NCBI RefSeq assembly: GCF_023373525.1
Contig: NZ_CP097218.1
Span: 1,922,001-1,986,000, forward strand
Length of the DNA: 64,000 bases
Direction: 5' to 3'
Source: Brachybacterium kimchii
Lineage (GTDB): Bacteria; Actinomycetota; Actinomycetes; Actinomycetales; Dermabacteraceae
Shown: positions 42,720-51,623 of the stretch, piece by piece
Position numbering within the stretch: the stretch's first letter is position 1
Layout: each line of letters starts with the position of its first letter
Translations under genes and position numbers: made by a program
The notes under the pieces: model-generated
Database searches by the model: none
Seen by the model: the letters and a program-made list of their open reading frames with translations, nothing else
Told to the model about the DNA's origin: nothing

Positions 42720-43469
42720 TCAGCGGGACGTCTGCGATGCGCTCCGCACCCTGGCGCGTTCCACGGCCTCGCGCACCTTCCCCTGCCACGGGTTCCCGTG
42801 CCCGGGGAGGATCAGGCCGACGGGCAGGTCGGCGAACACATCGAGCCCGTCGAGCGCCGCCTGCGGATCCCGCGCGAAGAACTCGGGGAGCATCTGGGGG
42901 CCGTCGACCACGGAGAGCCGATGCCCCGTGATCAGCGCGTCGCCGCTGAGGAGGATCCCGGCGTCCCGCAGCAGGAATGCCGCGTGCCCGAGGCTGTGGC
43001 CGGGCGAGGCCACGGGCTCGGGATGCCCGGGGACGTCGAGGGGCCCGCCCAGTGGCAGCGGCGAGGCCGACGGCACGGCCACGTGGGAGAGCCCGCCCGC
43101 GCGCAGGACCGTGAGGATCCACCGCGCCATGTGCGGGGCGGAGAGGTTGGCGAGCACGTCGCGCGCGCCCGCCTGGTCGTGGACCTCGCCGTGCAGGGCG
43201 GGGATCTCGTCGGGATGCGCGAGCACGGGCACGTCCCAGTGGCTCAGCAGGCCGGGCACGGTGCCGATGTGGTCGACGTGCGCATGGGTGACCAGCACGG
43301 CACGGACCTTCGAGGGGCTGCCGACGAGTCGGCGCACGTCGTCCGCGACCTGCGGAGCATCCCCGGGGTAGCCGGCGTCCACGAGGGTGAGCTCGTCGTC
43401 CTCGCGCAGCAGGATCCAGTTGGATCCGCATCCGGAGGAGAAGAAGACTCCATCGGCGACTTCACGCAT
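42720..43469 (-). CDS. Metallo-beta-lactamase fold hydrolase
   Basis: The 249-residue protein has the MBL motif VLVTHAHVDHIGT (HxHxDH), a later metal His in SPGHSLGHAAFLL, the bridging Asp in LLSGDALITG and a final His in LILPGHGNPW. It has two-metal hydrolase architecture close to the glyoxalase-II/RNase-Z-like general group; the substrate is unknown. GGAGGA precedes the ATG at 43469. It lies 86 bases behind ilvD in the same direction and may be transcribed with it. Confidence 0.9.
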   Translation of the reverse strand: MREVADGVFFSSGCGSNWILLREDDELTLVDAGYPGDAPQVADDVRRLVGSPSKVRAVLVTHAHVDHIGTVPGLLSHWDVPVLAHPDEIPALHGEVHDQAGARDVLANLSAPHMARWILTVLRAGGLSHVAVPSASPLPLGGPLDVPGHPEPVASPGHSLGHAAFLLRDAGILLSGDALITGHRLSVVDGPQMLPEFFARDPQAALDGLDVFADLPVGLILPGHGNPWQGKVREAVERARVRSASQTSR

Positions 43470-43555
43470 GACAGGGGTCCTCCGGTTCTCGGACGGGGCG
43501 CGCAGCACGGACAGGCACCGCGACGCGCTGGTAGGCGGCGCGCCGGTCGGCGATG

Positions 43556-45331
43556 TCAGTCACCCAGGATCGCTCCGCGCGAGGCGGACTTCACGAGCTT
43601 GACGTACTTGGCCAGAACCCCCTTGGTGAACTTCGGCGGCAGCGGCGCCCATCCCTCCCTGCGGGACTCGAGCTCCTCGGGGTCCACCAGCACGTCCAGC
43701 TTCCCCGTCGCGACCTCGAGGCGGATCCGGTCGCCGTCGCGCACGAAGGCGATCGGCCCGCCGTCCACGGCCTCCGGGGCGATGTGCCCGACGCACAGGC
43801 CAGTGGTGCCGCCGGAGAAGCGTCCGTCGGTCATGAGCAGCACGTCCTTCCCCAGGCCGGCGCCCTTGATCGCCGCGGTGATCGCGAGCATCTCGCGCAT
43901 CCCGGGGCCGCCCTTGGGGCCCTCGTAGCGGATGACGACCACGTCGCCGTGGGTGATGGTGCCGTTGCGCAGGGCCTGCAGGGCGGGCTTCTCGCGCTCG
44001 AAGACGCGCGCGGTCCCCTCGAAGACGTCGCCCTCGAAGCCGGCGGACTTCACGACCGCGCCCTCGGGGGCGAGGGAGCCGTGGAGGATCGTGATGCCGC
44101 CGGTCGGCGCGATCGGGTCCGACACCGGTCGCAGGATCTTCCCGTCGGGCTCGGGCGGGTCGAGGACCTCGAGGTTCTCGGCGATCGTCCGGCCGGTGAC
44201 GGTGAGGCAGTCGCCGTCGAGCAGGCCCGCCTCGAGGAGGGAGCGCATGACGACCTGGATGCCGCCGACGCGGTCCACGTCGTTCATGACGTACTGGCCG
44301 TAGGGCTTGAGGTTCGCCAGGTGAGGGACCTTCGCACCGATGCGGGCGAAGTCCTCGAGCGTCAGGTCGACGTCGACCTCGTGGGCGATCGCCATGAGGT
44401 GCAGCACCGCGTTGGTGGAGCCGCCGAACGCCTGGACGACGGCGATGGCGTTCTCGAACGCGGGCTTGGTGAGGATATCGCGGGTCGTGATGCCCTGGCG
44501 CAGCATCTCCACGACGGCCTCGCCGGCGCGTCGCGCGTCCGCGTCGCGGCGCCGGTCGGCCGACGGCGGCGTCGCCGAGCCGGGGATCGACATCCCGATC
44601 GCCTCGGCGACGGTGGACATGGTGTTGGCGGTGTAGAAGCCTCCGCAGGCGCCCTCGCCGGGGCAGATGCGGCGTTCGATCTGGTCGGCGTCGGCTTGGC
44701 TCATGCGGCCGCGCGCGAGGGCGCCCGCGGCCTCGAAGCCGTCGATGATGGTGACGTCCTTCGAGGTGCCGTCGGAGAGGTCCACGTGGCCGGGCATGAT
44801 GCTCCCGGCGTAGACGAACACGCTGGCCAGGTCGAGCCGGGCGGCGGCCATGAGCATGCCCGGCAGGGACTTGTCGCAGCCGGCGAGCAGGACGGAGCCG
44901 TCGAGCCTCTCGGCGCTCATCACGGTCTCGACGGAGTCGGCGATCAGGTCGCGGGAGACCAGGGAGAAGTGCATGCCCTCGTGGCCCATCGAGATGCCGT
45001 CGGAGACGGAGATGGTGCCGAACTGCAGGGGGTAGCCGCCCGCGGCGTGCACGCCGTCCTTCGCGGCGCCCGCCAGCCGGTCCAGGGAGAGATTGCACGG
45101 GGTGATCTCGTTCCAGGAGCTGGCGACGCCGATCTGCGGCTTGTCCCAGTCCTCGTCCCCCATGCCCACGGCGCGGAGCATCCCGCGCGAGACGATCGCG
45201 TCGGGCCCGTCGGTGACCTGGTGACTGCGGGGCTTCAGTCGCGAGGCGCCGGTGCCGGTGGCAACGGGATCGGCGGCGGTGGGGTCGGCGGCGGTGGGGT
45301 CGGAATCGGCGGTGTTCCCGGGGGCGGTCAT
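43556..45331 (-). CDS. ilvD: Dihydroxy-acid dehydratase IlvD
   Basis: The 591-residue enzyme dehydrates 2,3-dihydroxy-isovalerate and -methylvalerate in valine, leucine and isoleucine synthesis. Cluster cysteines are seen in [25 protein letters not shown] and [20 protein letters not shown]. Other marks are [19 protein letters not shown] and [21 protein letters not shown]. The first 35 residues are a low-complexity extension with the direct repeat [10 protein letters not shown]. It stands at the edge of the core-like part of the window. Confidence 0.96.
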   Translation of the reverse strand: MTAPGNTADSDPTAADPTAADPVATGTGASRLKPRSHQVTDGPDAIVSRGMLRAVGMGDEDWDKPQIGVASSWNEITPCNLSLDRLAGAAKDGVHAAGGYPLQFGTISVSDGISMGHEGMHFSLVSRDLIADSVETVMSAERLDGSVLLAGCDKSLPGMLMAAARLDLASVFVYAGSIMPGHVDLSDGTSKDVTIIDGFEAAGALARGRMSQADADQIERRICPGEGACGGFYTANTMSTVAEAIGMSIPGSATPPSADRRRDADARRAGEAVVEMLRQGITTRDILTKPAFENAIAVVQAFGGSTNAVLHLMAIAHEVDVDLTLEDFARIGAKVPHLANLKPYGQYVMNDVDRVGGIQVVMRSLLEAGLLDGDCLTVTGRTIAENLEVLDPPEPDGKILRPVSDPIAPTGGITILHGSLAPEGAVVKSAGFEGDVFEGTARVFEREKPALQALRNGTITHGDVVVIRYEGPKGGPGMREMLAITAAIKGAGLGKDVLLMTDGRFSGGTTGLCVGHIAPEAVDGGPIAFVRDGDRIRLEVATGKLDVLVDPEELESRREGWAPLPPKFTKGVLAKYVKLVKSASRGAILGD

Positions 45332-45395
45332 GCCCTCGACTCTAGGACGTGAGCGCGATCATGTCAGGGGGCACGGGAGCGGAGGATCCCCCGCC

Positions 45396-45698
45396 CTACG
45401 CGACCTCAGGCGGCCACGGGGCGCTCGGTCGCGCCGATCCGGAGCGCCGACAGCACGGCTGCCAGGACGACGGCAGGACGATCCCTGCCTCCACCGCGCG
45501 CCGAGCCCCGACGCAGTCCGAGAGGTTCCCGGCGCACAACAGCAGTGACGCGAACACCAGCGCGTACCCGTCGACCATCCACAGCAGCGCGGAGATCCCG
45601 CCGCCCGGCTCCCGTCCGGTCGAGCTGAAGGCGGTGTTCACGATGAGGATGTCGAGCGTGGCGAGGACGAACGCGCCCGCCAGCGCAGCCGCAGACAT
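45396..45698 (-). pseudogene. Remnant of a DHA2-type MFS transporter
   Basis: The first 75 residues read as the start of a drug-type MFS protein: LAGAFVLATLDILIVNTAFSS (helix 1), ALLWMVDGYALVFASLLLCAGNLSD and ARRAVEAG. After that the frame no longer fits the family. In another frame the last stretch (LAAVLSALRIGATERPVAA) looks like the C-terminal end of such a protein. Hence most of the gene appears deleted, with the two ends joined out of frame. It marks the start of the accessory region. Confidence 0.6.
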
Positions 45699-46111
45699 AG
45701 CCTGACCGCAGGCGGCTAGTACCCGGGCAGGCGCTGGCCGCCCAGAGCGGGGGCGTCGCCCCCGCCCGGGTGCCCCCACCCCCTTCCACGGGGCGCGGGC
45801 GCTTCCTGTGAAGTGTCGGACTTGCCCCCACGAATGTCCCGCGTGCCGTGGAGTGGCCTTCGGTGGCTCTCTTGATTGAAGCCCGGGAGATCCGCCTCTG
45901 GAGTGGCGCACTTCGAAAACGTCCCCCGTTCTCGGTAGCTGGGAGGCGGGGGCGTTCTTCGTGCCTGGGGGTAGCCTTCGTGGAAGGTGGCTTCTTCTGT
46001 GGACCGTCGGGGAGGCCTCCACGTCGCGGGAGCAGCCACTCCCGCCATTCGAAGCGCCCCCATCCTGACCTCACGATCGGGGTGGGGGTGCTCCGTCGTC
46101 TCCTGAGTAGC
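45699..46111. other. 413-base intergenic region with a long imperfect hairpin
   Basis: No gene is convincing here. A hairpin with arms GAAAACGTCCCCC (45915-45927) and GGGGGCGTTCTTC (45948-45960) stands out, along with several TTCG- and GTGG-rich short repeats on both sides. The sequence looks structured but no known RNA family is recognised. Confidence 0.4.
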
Positions 46112-46396
46112 TCAGCGGCGCCGACCTGCGGCCAGACCGTAGACGACCATGACGATCAATGCGCCGATGACGGAGAGCACGATCGTCCACACGCTCCACG
46201 GATCCGCGAAGACACCGCTGACGCCCTTGGATCCGAAAAGCCCGCCGATGAAGCCGCCGACGAGCGCGCCCACGACACCGAGAACGATGGTCGTGCCAAT
46301 GCCCATGGCCTGCTTGCCGGGCATGACCGCGCGGGCGATCAGACCGATGATCGCGCCGATGACCAGCCACCAGATGAGAGCTCCGATGAAGCCCAT
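46112..46396 (-). CDS. GlsB/YeaQ/YmgE family stress membrane protein
   Basis: The 94-residue protein has three hydrophobic segments with the family's glycine patterns: GALIWWLVIGAIIGLIARAVMPG, GIGTTIVLGVVGALVGGFIGGLFG and a C-terminal helix ending VYGLAAGRRR. These small proteins accompany general or membrane stress responses; their action is unknown. GGAG stands 8 bases before the ATG at 46396; a GTG nine bases upstream (46405) is less likely. Confidence 0.9.
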   Translation of the reverse strand: MGFIGALIWWLVIGAIIGLIARAVMPGKQAMGIGTTIVLGVVGALVGGFIGGLFGSKGVSGVFADPWSVWTIVLSVIGALIVMVVYGLAAGRRR

Positions 46397-46566
46397 GATG
46401 CACACTCCAATGCACTAGGGACAGGGACGGGCCGACAATGCGACCCCTACGGGGACGCACCAGCGCGCACTTCCGTCACACCCCGAGTGATCGAAAGCAC
46501 ACATAGAAGGCCCCTTTGAATTGGAGGCAATCGCCCGCTCCGCGCGCGCAAGCCGGAAACGAGGGT

Positions 46567-46594
46567 GGGCCCTGTCGCCGAAGCGAAAGGGCCC
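46567..46594 (-). terminator. Terminator of hsp20
   Basis: Arms GGGCCCTGTCGC / GCGAAAGGGCCC pair over 12 positions with one mismatch around a CGAA tetraloop, 18 bases past the hsp20 stop codon. The rest of the 46397-46612 gap is empty. Confidence 0.75.
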
Positions 46595-46612
46595 GCCCAT
46601 GAGTGAGACCGG

Positions 46613-47044
46613 TCAGGTGGTGGTGGATTCGATCTGCTGAGGTGTGTTCTCTGTCGAGATCTCGATCTTGCGAGGCTTGGCCTTCTCGCTGATCGGGATC
46701 ATCACGCTGAGAACGCCGTTGTTGTAGGTCGCAGAGATCTTCTCCGTATCCAGTCCCTGTCCCAGGCTGAGCTGACGCAAGAAGCTCCCGCTGGTGCGCT
46801 CTCTGGTGATCCACTGCGCATCCTCGTCCGTGGTGAGGGTGCGCTCGGCGCGGATCGTCAGCAGCTGCCCGTCGATGTCGACGTCGACGGATCCGGGATC
46901 GATGCCAGGCAGATCTGCCGAGAGGATGTAGTGATCACCCTTGCGGTACAGATCCATCGGCATCTGCCGCGGGCCGCGGCGGCCGGACTCGAGGATGGTG
47001 GAGGCAAAGCGCTCCAGGTCTCGGAGCGGATCATAGGTGGCCAT
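46613..47044 (-). CDS. Hsp20 / alpha-crystallin small heat-shock protein
   Basis: The 143-residue chaperone has an alpha-crystallin domain from about residue 33: MDLYRKGDHYILSADLPGIDPGSVDVDIDGQLLTIRAERT, and FLRQLSLGQGLDTEKISATYNNGVLSVMIP, including the A-x-x-x-n-G-v-L motif. It prevents aggregation of unfolded proteins. AGGAAGGAG precedes the ATG at 47044. Upstream are a leader hairpin (47066-47084), a HAIR-like element and a CIRCE element, so heat-shock control by HspR and HrcA is likely. Confidence 0.95.
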   Translation of the reverse strand: MATYDPLRDLERFASTILESGRRGPRQMPMDLYRKGDHYILSADLPGIDPGSVDVDIDGQLLTIRAERTLTTDEDAQWITRERTSGSFLRQLSLGQGLDTEKISATYNNGVLSVMIPISEKAKPRKIEISTENTPQQIESTTT

Positions 47045-47091
47045 GTCAGTCTCCTTCCTGTCGGAGGCCGCTCCCATAGCGGCCTGCGCGT

Positions 47092-47112
47092 CTTGAGCGT
47101 CCCCCGCTCAAG
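47092..47112. promoter_or_regulatory. HAIR-like element (HspR site)
   Basis: CTTGAGC-N7-GCTCAAG is a perfect 7-7-7 inverted repeat and differs from the actinobacterial HAIR consensus CTTGAGT-N7-ACTCAAG by one symmetrical base. It lies between the CIRCE site and the hsp20 gene. Confidence 0.75.
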
Positions 47113-47122
47113 TGCGGCCAGA

Positions 47123-47149
47123 TTAGCACTCTCCTCCCGAGAGTGCTAG
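47123..47149. promoter_or_regulatory. CIRCE element (HrcA site) and likely hsp20 promoter
   Basis: TTAGCACTC-N9-GAGTGCTAG matches the CIRCE consensus TTAGCACTC-N9-GAGTGCTAA at 17 of 18 positions. On the minus strand TAGCAC and TAATCT, 17 bases apart, could be the promoter and would be covered by HrcA. The element overlaps the stop codon of the upstream small gene. Confidence 0.92.
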
Positions 47150-47325
47150 ACCTCTTCCTCATCGATCGGAACCTCTTCGCGTTGCTCGAGGACGTCGACC
47201 GGGTCGGCGTCGTGGGAACCGACCGGCCCCTGCAAAGTTTGGTCCTCGTCCAGCGCAGACACCGCCTGTTCCTGCGCATCCTCGAGAGGCACATCAAGGC
47301 GGTTTTCACGCGGTTCGCCGTTCAT
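47146..47325 (-). CDS. Small acidic hypothetical protein
   Basis: The 59-residue product (MNGEPRENRLDVPLEDAQEQ...PVDVLEQREEVPIDEEEV) is very acidic and has no membrane part. The ending DPVDVLEQREEVPIDEEE is like small actinobacterial proteins of unknown role that occur near stress genes. GGAGGGAG precedes the ATG at 47325. It lies directly upstream of hsp20 in the same direction, with its stop inside CIRCE. Confidence 0.7.
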   Translation of the reverse strand: MNGEPRENRLDVPLEDAQEQAVSALDEDQTLQGPVGSHDADPVDVLEQREEVPIDEEEV

Positions 47326-47461
47326 ATAGCTCCCTCCTTCCCTACATCCAACTGCGGCCGGATGACGAGGGTAGAGCGAAACACGGGCATCGGGAAAGCA
47401 TGCGACCGAACCGATCCGGTGGTCGCTGGTGGAGCTATACCGCACCGGCGGGCGAGGCCGC

Positions 47462-48576
47462 TCAGGTGGACGGGCGATCGTGGCTGCCCGAGCTCTCGAA
47501 AGAACGCGAGTCGCGCTCTTTCTCCTCGGTATATCGGCGCTGGCGCTCGCGCTGCCCGTGCGTGAGGGTGCGGAGGTTGGTCTCATGGTCGAAGCTCGAG
47601 CCGAGTGCACCAGCGACGACCCCCATTGCCGCACTGAGCCACGCGATGTCCAGATAGTTCCCGAACGTAGGTGACTCCCGGATGATCGTGGCCATGTAAT
47701 CCGGCGAGATGGAGATCAGCCCGCCAGCCAGGATCAGGAGGACGAGAGCCAGGTAGAGCGCTACCACGCAGAGCAGCAGCGTCCCGACCGTGGAGAGGTT
47801 GTACAGCAGGACAACCCGAGCCAAACCGCTTCGTCTCGGCGAATCCCACAAGCCATTGCTGACGATCAACCACAGCACCATCGCACCTATTGCCAAGGCT
47901 CCGATGCCGACCAGGCGCGGCATCGAGAGATACGTAGACATGGCCCAGATCGAGCTGTAGAAGATCCCGAACGCCCCGGTCGCTGAGGCCGCTGCCAGCG
48001 CACTCGAGAGCCGTGGAGCGGTCTTCCGTGGCTCATTGCCGGCGACCATCCCCAGAACGGTCCGCACCCCACCGACCACCGGGCTGGCATGGAGAGTCGA
48101 GTGGGCCCCGCTTCTCCAGCGTCACTCCAGTGAAGCCAGGATCGGCCGAACTGCGACGTTCCGCTCCCCTCGTTCACGGGCTTCATCTTCAGAATGCAGT
48201 CCATGAGGGTGTCCAGAATGCGCTGCCGGCTGGCGAACGCTCCGAGGGTCGGGCACGAGATCACCGCCACCTGCTCGTCGGGGAAGATCTCCGCGATCAG
48301 GGGCCTCCCGTCAGTGAGGCGAGGAATCTCCGTCAACAGCAGCACCACGTCCGGGCGCTCGTACTCCTCCGCAAGCTGCACTGCATCGCTGAGGTCGAGA
48401 GAGTTATCCGGCCGTAGGCGAAGCATCGACGTGCGCGTATGCAACTCCACCGGCGGACTGAACACCTCATTCAAATGCTCCTGAAGCTCATCCTCGATGG
48501 ACCGTGCGCGCCGAGTCGGAAGCCCCGGATCCGATACCAAAAGCACTCGCACACCACGGGTCAAGCCGTCTGTCAT
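47462..48576 (-). pseudogene. Frameshifted conserved membrane protein
   Basis: Two frames together make one protein. The first (from 48576) has RVLLVSDPGLPTRRARSIEDELQEHL and YERPDVVLLLTEIPRLTDGRPLIAEIFPDEQVAVISCPTLGAFASR, a soluble nucleotide-like domain. The second (to 47462) has RTVLGMVAGNEPRKTAPRLSSALAAASATGAFGIFYSSIWAMS and four membrane helices. They meet near 48095-48115, where a single-base shift turns HASPVVGGVRTVL into an unrelated frame. The intact form is a conserved actinobacterial membrane protein of unknown function. Either the gene is broken or the sequence has an indel error. Confidence 0.7.
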
Positions 48577-48616
48577 CGTGTACCTCCAACTCCCTCAAAC
48601 GGTCGCCCCCAGTCTC

Positions 48617-48787
48617 TCAGCTACTACGTCGCCCCCAGCCGCCCAGATCCTGCGACTCCTCGCCACGCTGCGCCCACTCGTCGTCGGCCGTCGGGACGGA
48701 CGGCTCGAAGAACGGGTGCACCCGCTGCTCGATCCTGACCCGCACCTCGTGCGCCCACTCCGCGTCCCGCTCACGCATGCTCGTCAT
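48617..48787 (-). CDS. Possible small hypothetical protein
   Basis: The frame encodes 56 residues, MTSMRERDAEWAHEVRVRIEQR...WGRRSS, hydrophilic and rich in Arg, Glu and Trp. No family is recognised and there is no ribosome-binding site before the ATG at 48787. It is included because codon use is plausible and it fills a gap, but it may be spurious. Confidence 0.3.
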   Translation of the reverse strand: MTSMRERDAEWAHEVRVRIEQRVHPFFEPSVPTADDEWAQRGEESQDLGGWGRRSS

Positions 48788-48954
48788 GGGTAAAGTCTGG
48801 CCCCGGGGTGGAACACGCGGAGTCTGTTCTGCGCGAAACAGCAGAATGCCGATGTGTGACACCTGAGCTAGGACTGGACCACGCTCGGGTATTCTGGCTA
48901 CACCATCGGCTACACCATCGCCACATGTGGAGCACTACATACCGGGGCTGAACT

Positions 48955-49002
48955 GGTGGGCCCGGAGGGGATCGAACCCTCGACCCGCGGATGAAAAGTC
49001 CG
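48955..49002 (-). repeat. tRNA-Lys 3'-half fragment, left copy of a 48-base direct repeat
   Basis: On the minus strand this reads as the anticodon arm, T-arm (GGGTTCGATCCC) and acceptor 3' strand of a tRNA-Lys with anticodon TTT, followed by CCA. The D-arm and 5' acceptor strand are missing, so it is not a functional tRNA. It equals the copy at 51995-52042 at 47 of 48 positions; here the base after the anticodon is changed. Such 3' halves are the normal attachment sites of integrative elements. Confidence 0.85.
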
Positions 49003-49173
49003 CCAGAGCATCGGCCGCAGAGCGTGCACAAGCAGGTCAGAGGGCTCGTACTGCTACCCGAAGCGCGACGGACACCATCGCGTTGCTGTCAAGAGGTGTT
49101 CGAGACGAGTCGGCATCTGTTCCTTGGGGATGGTGTCTCCAGAAGCCCTAGTCACACGTGCGCTCGGCTTTCC

Positions 49174-49606
49174 TCAACCTCGGACTGGAATGTCGAGTGG
49201 CTCGCGGGACAGCAAGCTGCCGATGAGCTCCTCGATGCGGGTGCGGATCTCGTCGCGCACCGGGGGGACTTCCGCCACGCCCTTGCCGGCTGGGTCCTCG
49301 AGTTTCCAGTCCTCGTACCGCTTGCCGAGGTGGTAGGGGCAAGCGTCGCCGCATCCCATGGTGATGACCACGTCGGAGGCCTGGACGGATTCGGGGGTGA
49401 GGATCTTCGGGTTCTGGTGGGAGATGTCGATGCCGACCTCCGGCCATGGCCTCCACCGCTGCGGGGTTGATCGAGTCGGCGGGCGCTGACCCGGCGGAGC
49501 GGACCTCGATGCGGTCTCCGGCGAGCTCCCGCAGCCACCCGGCTGCCATCTGGGATCGACCGGCGTTGTGGACACAGACGAGCAAGACGCTGGGGCGAGC
49601 GGTCAT
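49174..49606 (-). pseudogene. arsC: Thioredoxin-type arsenate reductase ArsC, frameshifted
   Basis: The start (SVLLVCVHNAGRSQMAAGWLRELAG) has the low-molecular-weight phosphatase loop with catalytic Cys and Arg. After INPAAVEAMA the frame changes and the rest continues as EVGIDISHQNPKILTPESVQASDVVITMGCGDACPYHLGKRYEDWKLEDPAG, which contains the second redox cysteines. One extra base in CTCCGG near 49440 explains the break. The intact enzyme reduces arsenate to arsenite. GGAGG precedes the ATG at 49606, and arsR lies 26 bases upstream in the same direction. Confidence 0.85.
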
Positions 49607-49632
49607 GGGAGCCTCCCGACCGGGGGTGAGGT

Positions 49633-49998
49633 TCAGGCGATGTCGAGGAACGCGCGGAGTTCGGCGAAGGCTGACGGGACGACGGAGTAGTGGGCCCAGC
49701 GGCCCTTCTGCTCGCGCGTGAGCAGGCCGGCGTCGACGAGCTTCTTCATGTGGTGGCTGACGGTGGGCTGACTGATGCCGAGCGGCTCGGTGAGATCGCA
49801 TGCGCAGACCGACTCGCAACCCTGTGCGGCGACGTGGGAGAGGAGCCGGAGCCGCGTGGGGTCGGACAGCGCCTTGAGCAGGGTGGCGATCCGTTCGGCG
49901 TCGACGGTGTCGACCGGCCCTGCTGACAGCGAGCAGCACTCCTCAGAGCCGGTCCTCGCCGCGAATCCTGTGGCTGTGGCGTCGGTCGTCGTGGTCAT
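49633..49998 (-). CDS. arsR: ArsR family arsenic-responsive repressor
   Basis: The 121-residue protein has a winged helix with LLKALSDPTRLRLLSHVAAQ and the recognition part GISQPTVSHHMKKLVDAGLLTREQKGRWAHYSVV. Cys21-Cys22 near the N-terminus and Cys61/Cys65/Cys67 in ESVCACDL could bind arsenite in the way of the corynebacterial ArsR, which uses an N-terminal pair and a third cysteine. It is divergent from acr3, and the shared region carries two matching inverted repeats. Confidence 0.93.
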   Translation of the reverse strand: MTTTTDATATGFAARTGSEECCSLSAGPVDTVDAERIATLLKALSDPTRLRLLSHVAAQGCESVCACDLTEPLGISQPTVSHHMKKLVDAGLLTREQKGRWAHYSVVPSAFAELRAFLDIA

Positions 49999-50009
49999 GC
50001 CCTCACCTT

Positions 50010-50062
50010 ACATTGACAGTCATCGATGTGGAACATAGCGTACTCATCGATAACCGTCGATG
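50010..50062. promoter_or_regulatory. arsR-acr3 promoter region with two ArsR operators
   Basis: TTGACA (50013-50018) and TAGCGT (50036-50041), 17 bases apart, form the acr3 promoter. Two inverted repeats of the same type, CATTGA-N6-TCGATG (50011-50028) and CATCGA-N6-TCGATG (50045-50062), lie over the -35 and just after the -10. Confidence 0.7.
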
Positions 50063-50079
50063 GAAGGTACATAGCCCTG

Positions 50080-51171
50080 ATGAGTACGACCACCAAGGAT
50101 GTGGAGCAACCGCGCGTGATGAAGGAGATGTCCTTCCTCGATCGCTGGCTCCCGGTATGGATCCTGGCCGCCATGGCCGTGGGACTCCTGCTGGGGCGGT
50201 TCGTCCCCGGCCTGAACACCGCGCTGGAGGCGGTGAAGATCGGGTCTGTGTCCCTCCCCATCGCGATCGGGCTGTTGGTGATGATGTACCCGGTCCTGGC
50301 GAAGGTCCGCTACGACGAGACCCGGAGAATCGGAGCTGACCGACGCCTGCTGGTGACCTCGCTGGTGCTGAACTGGCTCGTCGGACCGGCCCTCATGTTC
50401 GGCCTCGCGTGGATCTTCCTTGCCGACCTGCCGGAGTACCGGACCGGCTTGATCATCGTCGGTCTCGCGCGCTGCATCGCGATGGTGCTCATCTGGAACG
50501 ACCTCGCCTGCGGTGACCGCGAAGCTGCCGCCGTGCTGGTCGCGATCAACTCCGTCTTCCAGGTGATCGCCTTCGGTGCCCTGGGCTGGTTATACCTCCA
50601 GGCGCTGCCGTCGTGGCTGGGACTGCCGACCACGTCGGCCGAGTTCTCGATCGGCGCGATCGTCCTCAGCGTGCTGATCTTCCTCGGGATCCCTCTGGTC
50701 GCCGGGTTCCTGACCCGCGTCCTCGGGGAGCGGGCGAAGGGCCGGACCTGGTACGAGGAGCGGTTCCTCCCGAAGGTCGGCCCGTGGGCGCTGTACGGGC
50801 TGCTGTTCACCATCGTGCTGCTGTTCGCCCTCCAGGGCGACGCGATCCTCTCCGCCCCAGGCGACGTGGCCCGCATCGCCCTGCCCCTGCTGGTCTACTT
50901 CGTGGTCATGTTCCTGGGGTCCTTCCTGCTCGGCCGCGCGATCGGCCTCGACTACGCGAAGTCCACGACCGTCGCGTTCACCGCCTCAGGCAACAACTTC
51001 GAGCTCGCCATCGCCGTCGCCATCGGCACCTTCGGCGTCACCTCCGGCCAAGCCCTCGCCGGCGTCGTGGGTCCCCTGATCGAGGTCCCGGTCCTCGTCG
51101 CCCTCGTCTACGTCGCTCTCGCGATGGGCCGCCGGCTCTTCCCAGGCGACCCAACCGTTCCCACCCGATGA
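50080..51171 (+). CDS. acr3: Arsenite efflux transporter Acr3
   Basis: The 363-residue protein has ten predicted helices and the Acr3 signatures [19 protein letters not shown] (conserved Cys132 in helix 4) and [17 protein letters not shown] (conserved Glu). It exports arsenite in exchange for protons. The ATG at 50080 follows a GGAAGG sequence. Its last codons overlap the start of the second arsC gene (ATGA). Confidence 0.95.
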   Translation: MSTTTKDVEQPRVMKEMSFLDRWLPVWILAAMAVGLLLGRFVPGLNTALEAVKIGSVSLPIAIGLLVMMYPVLAKVRYDETRRIGADRRLLVTSLVLNWLVGPALMFGLAWIFLADLPEYRTGLIIVGLARCIAMVLIWNDLACGDREAAAVLVAINSVFQVIAFGALGWLYLQALPSWLGLPTTSAEFSIGAIVLSVLIFLGIPLVAGFLTRVLGERAKGRTWYEERFLPKVGPWALYGLLFTIVLLFALQGDAILSAPGDVARIALPLLVYFVVMFLGSFLLGRAIGLDYAKSTTVAFTASGNNFELAIAVAIGTFGVTSGQALAGVVGPLIEVPVLVALVYVALAMGRRLFPGDPTVPTR

Positions 51172-51623
51172 ACCAGCAGAGAGTTCGAGTCACCATGACC
51201 GCGAAACGCCCCGCAGTCCTGTTCGTGTGCGTGAAGAACGGCGGCAAGTCCCAGATGGCGGCCGCCCTCATGCGCCACCACGCCGGAGATGCCGTCGAGG
51301 TGCACTCCGCCGGAACCCGCCCCGGCACCGCCATCAATGCCCAGTCCGCGGAGGCGATCGCCGAGGTCGGCGCGGACATGTCCTCCGCCGTCCCGCAGCC
51401 GGTGACCCCCGAGCTGCTGCGCAGCGTCGATCACGTGATCGTCATCGGCGGCGAAGCCGTCATCGAACCCGTCGAGGGAATGACCGCGCCGGTCACCACC
51501 TGGCACACCGATGAGCCCTCCCTGAGGGGCATCGAAGGGATGGAGCGCATGCGCCTGGTGCGCGACGACATCGACGCCCGCGTCCGTGCACTCCTTAACG
51601 ACCTCACCCCTACCGCGAACTGA
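51168..51623 (+). CDS. Mycothiol-type arsenate reductase (arsenate-mycothiol transferase)
   Basis: The 151-residue protein has [24 protein letters not shown], the active-site loop of the corynebacterial ArsC1/ArsC2 group in which Lys replaces the usual Arg (Cys21, Lys27). It ends without the second redox cysteines of the thioredoxin-type enzymes, as expected when mycothiol is the thiol cofactor. It couples arsenate to mycothiol. It overlaps acr3 by 4 bases; an internal ATG at 51195 is an alternative start. Confidence 0.88.
   Translation: MNQQRVRVTMTAKRPAVLFVCVKNGGKSQMAAALMRHHAGDAVEVHSAGTRPGTAINAQSAEAIAEVGADMSSAVPQPVTPELLRSVDHVIVIGGEAVIEPVEGMTAPVTTWHTDEPSLRGIEGMERMRLVRDDIDARVRALLNDLTPTAN

Noticed and set aside
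45716..46074. An Arg-rich protein of about 120 residues on the minus strand
   Set aside because: Composition is that of a GC-driven shadow frame, without a ribosome-binding site; the region looks like structured non-coding DNA.
48955..49030. A complete tRNA-Lys gene
   Set aside because: Only the 3' half is present; the sequence that should be the D-arm and 5' acceptor strand does not fold or match.
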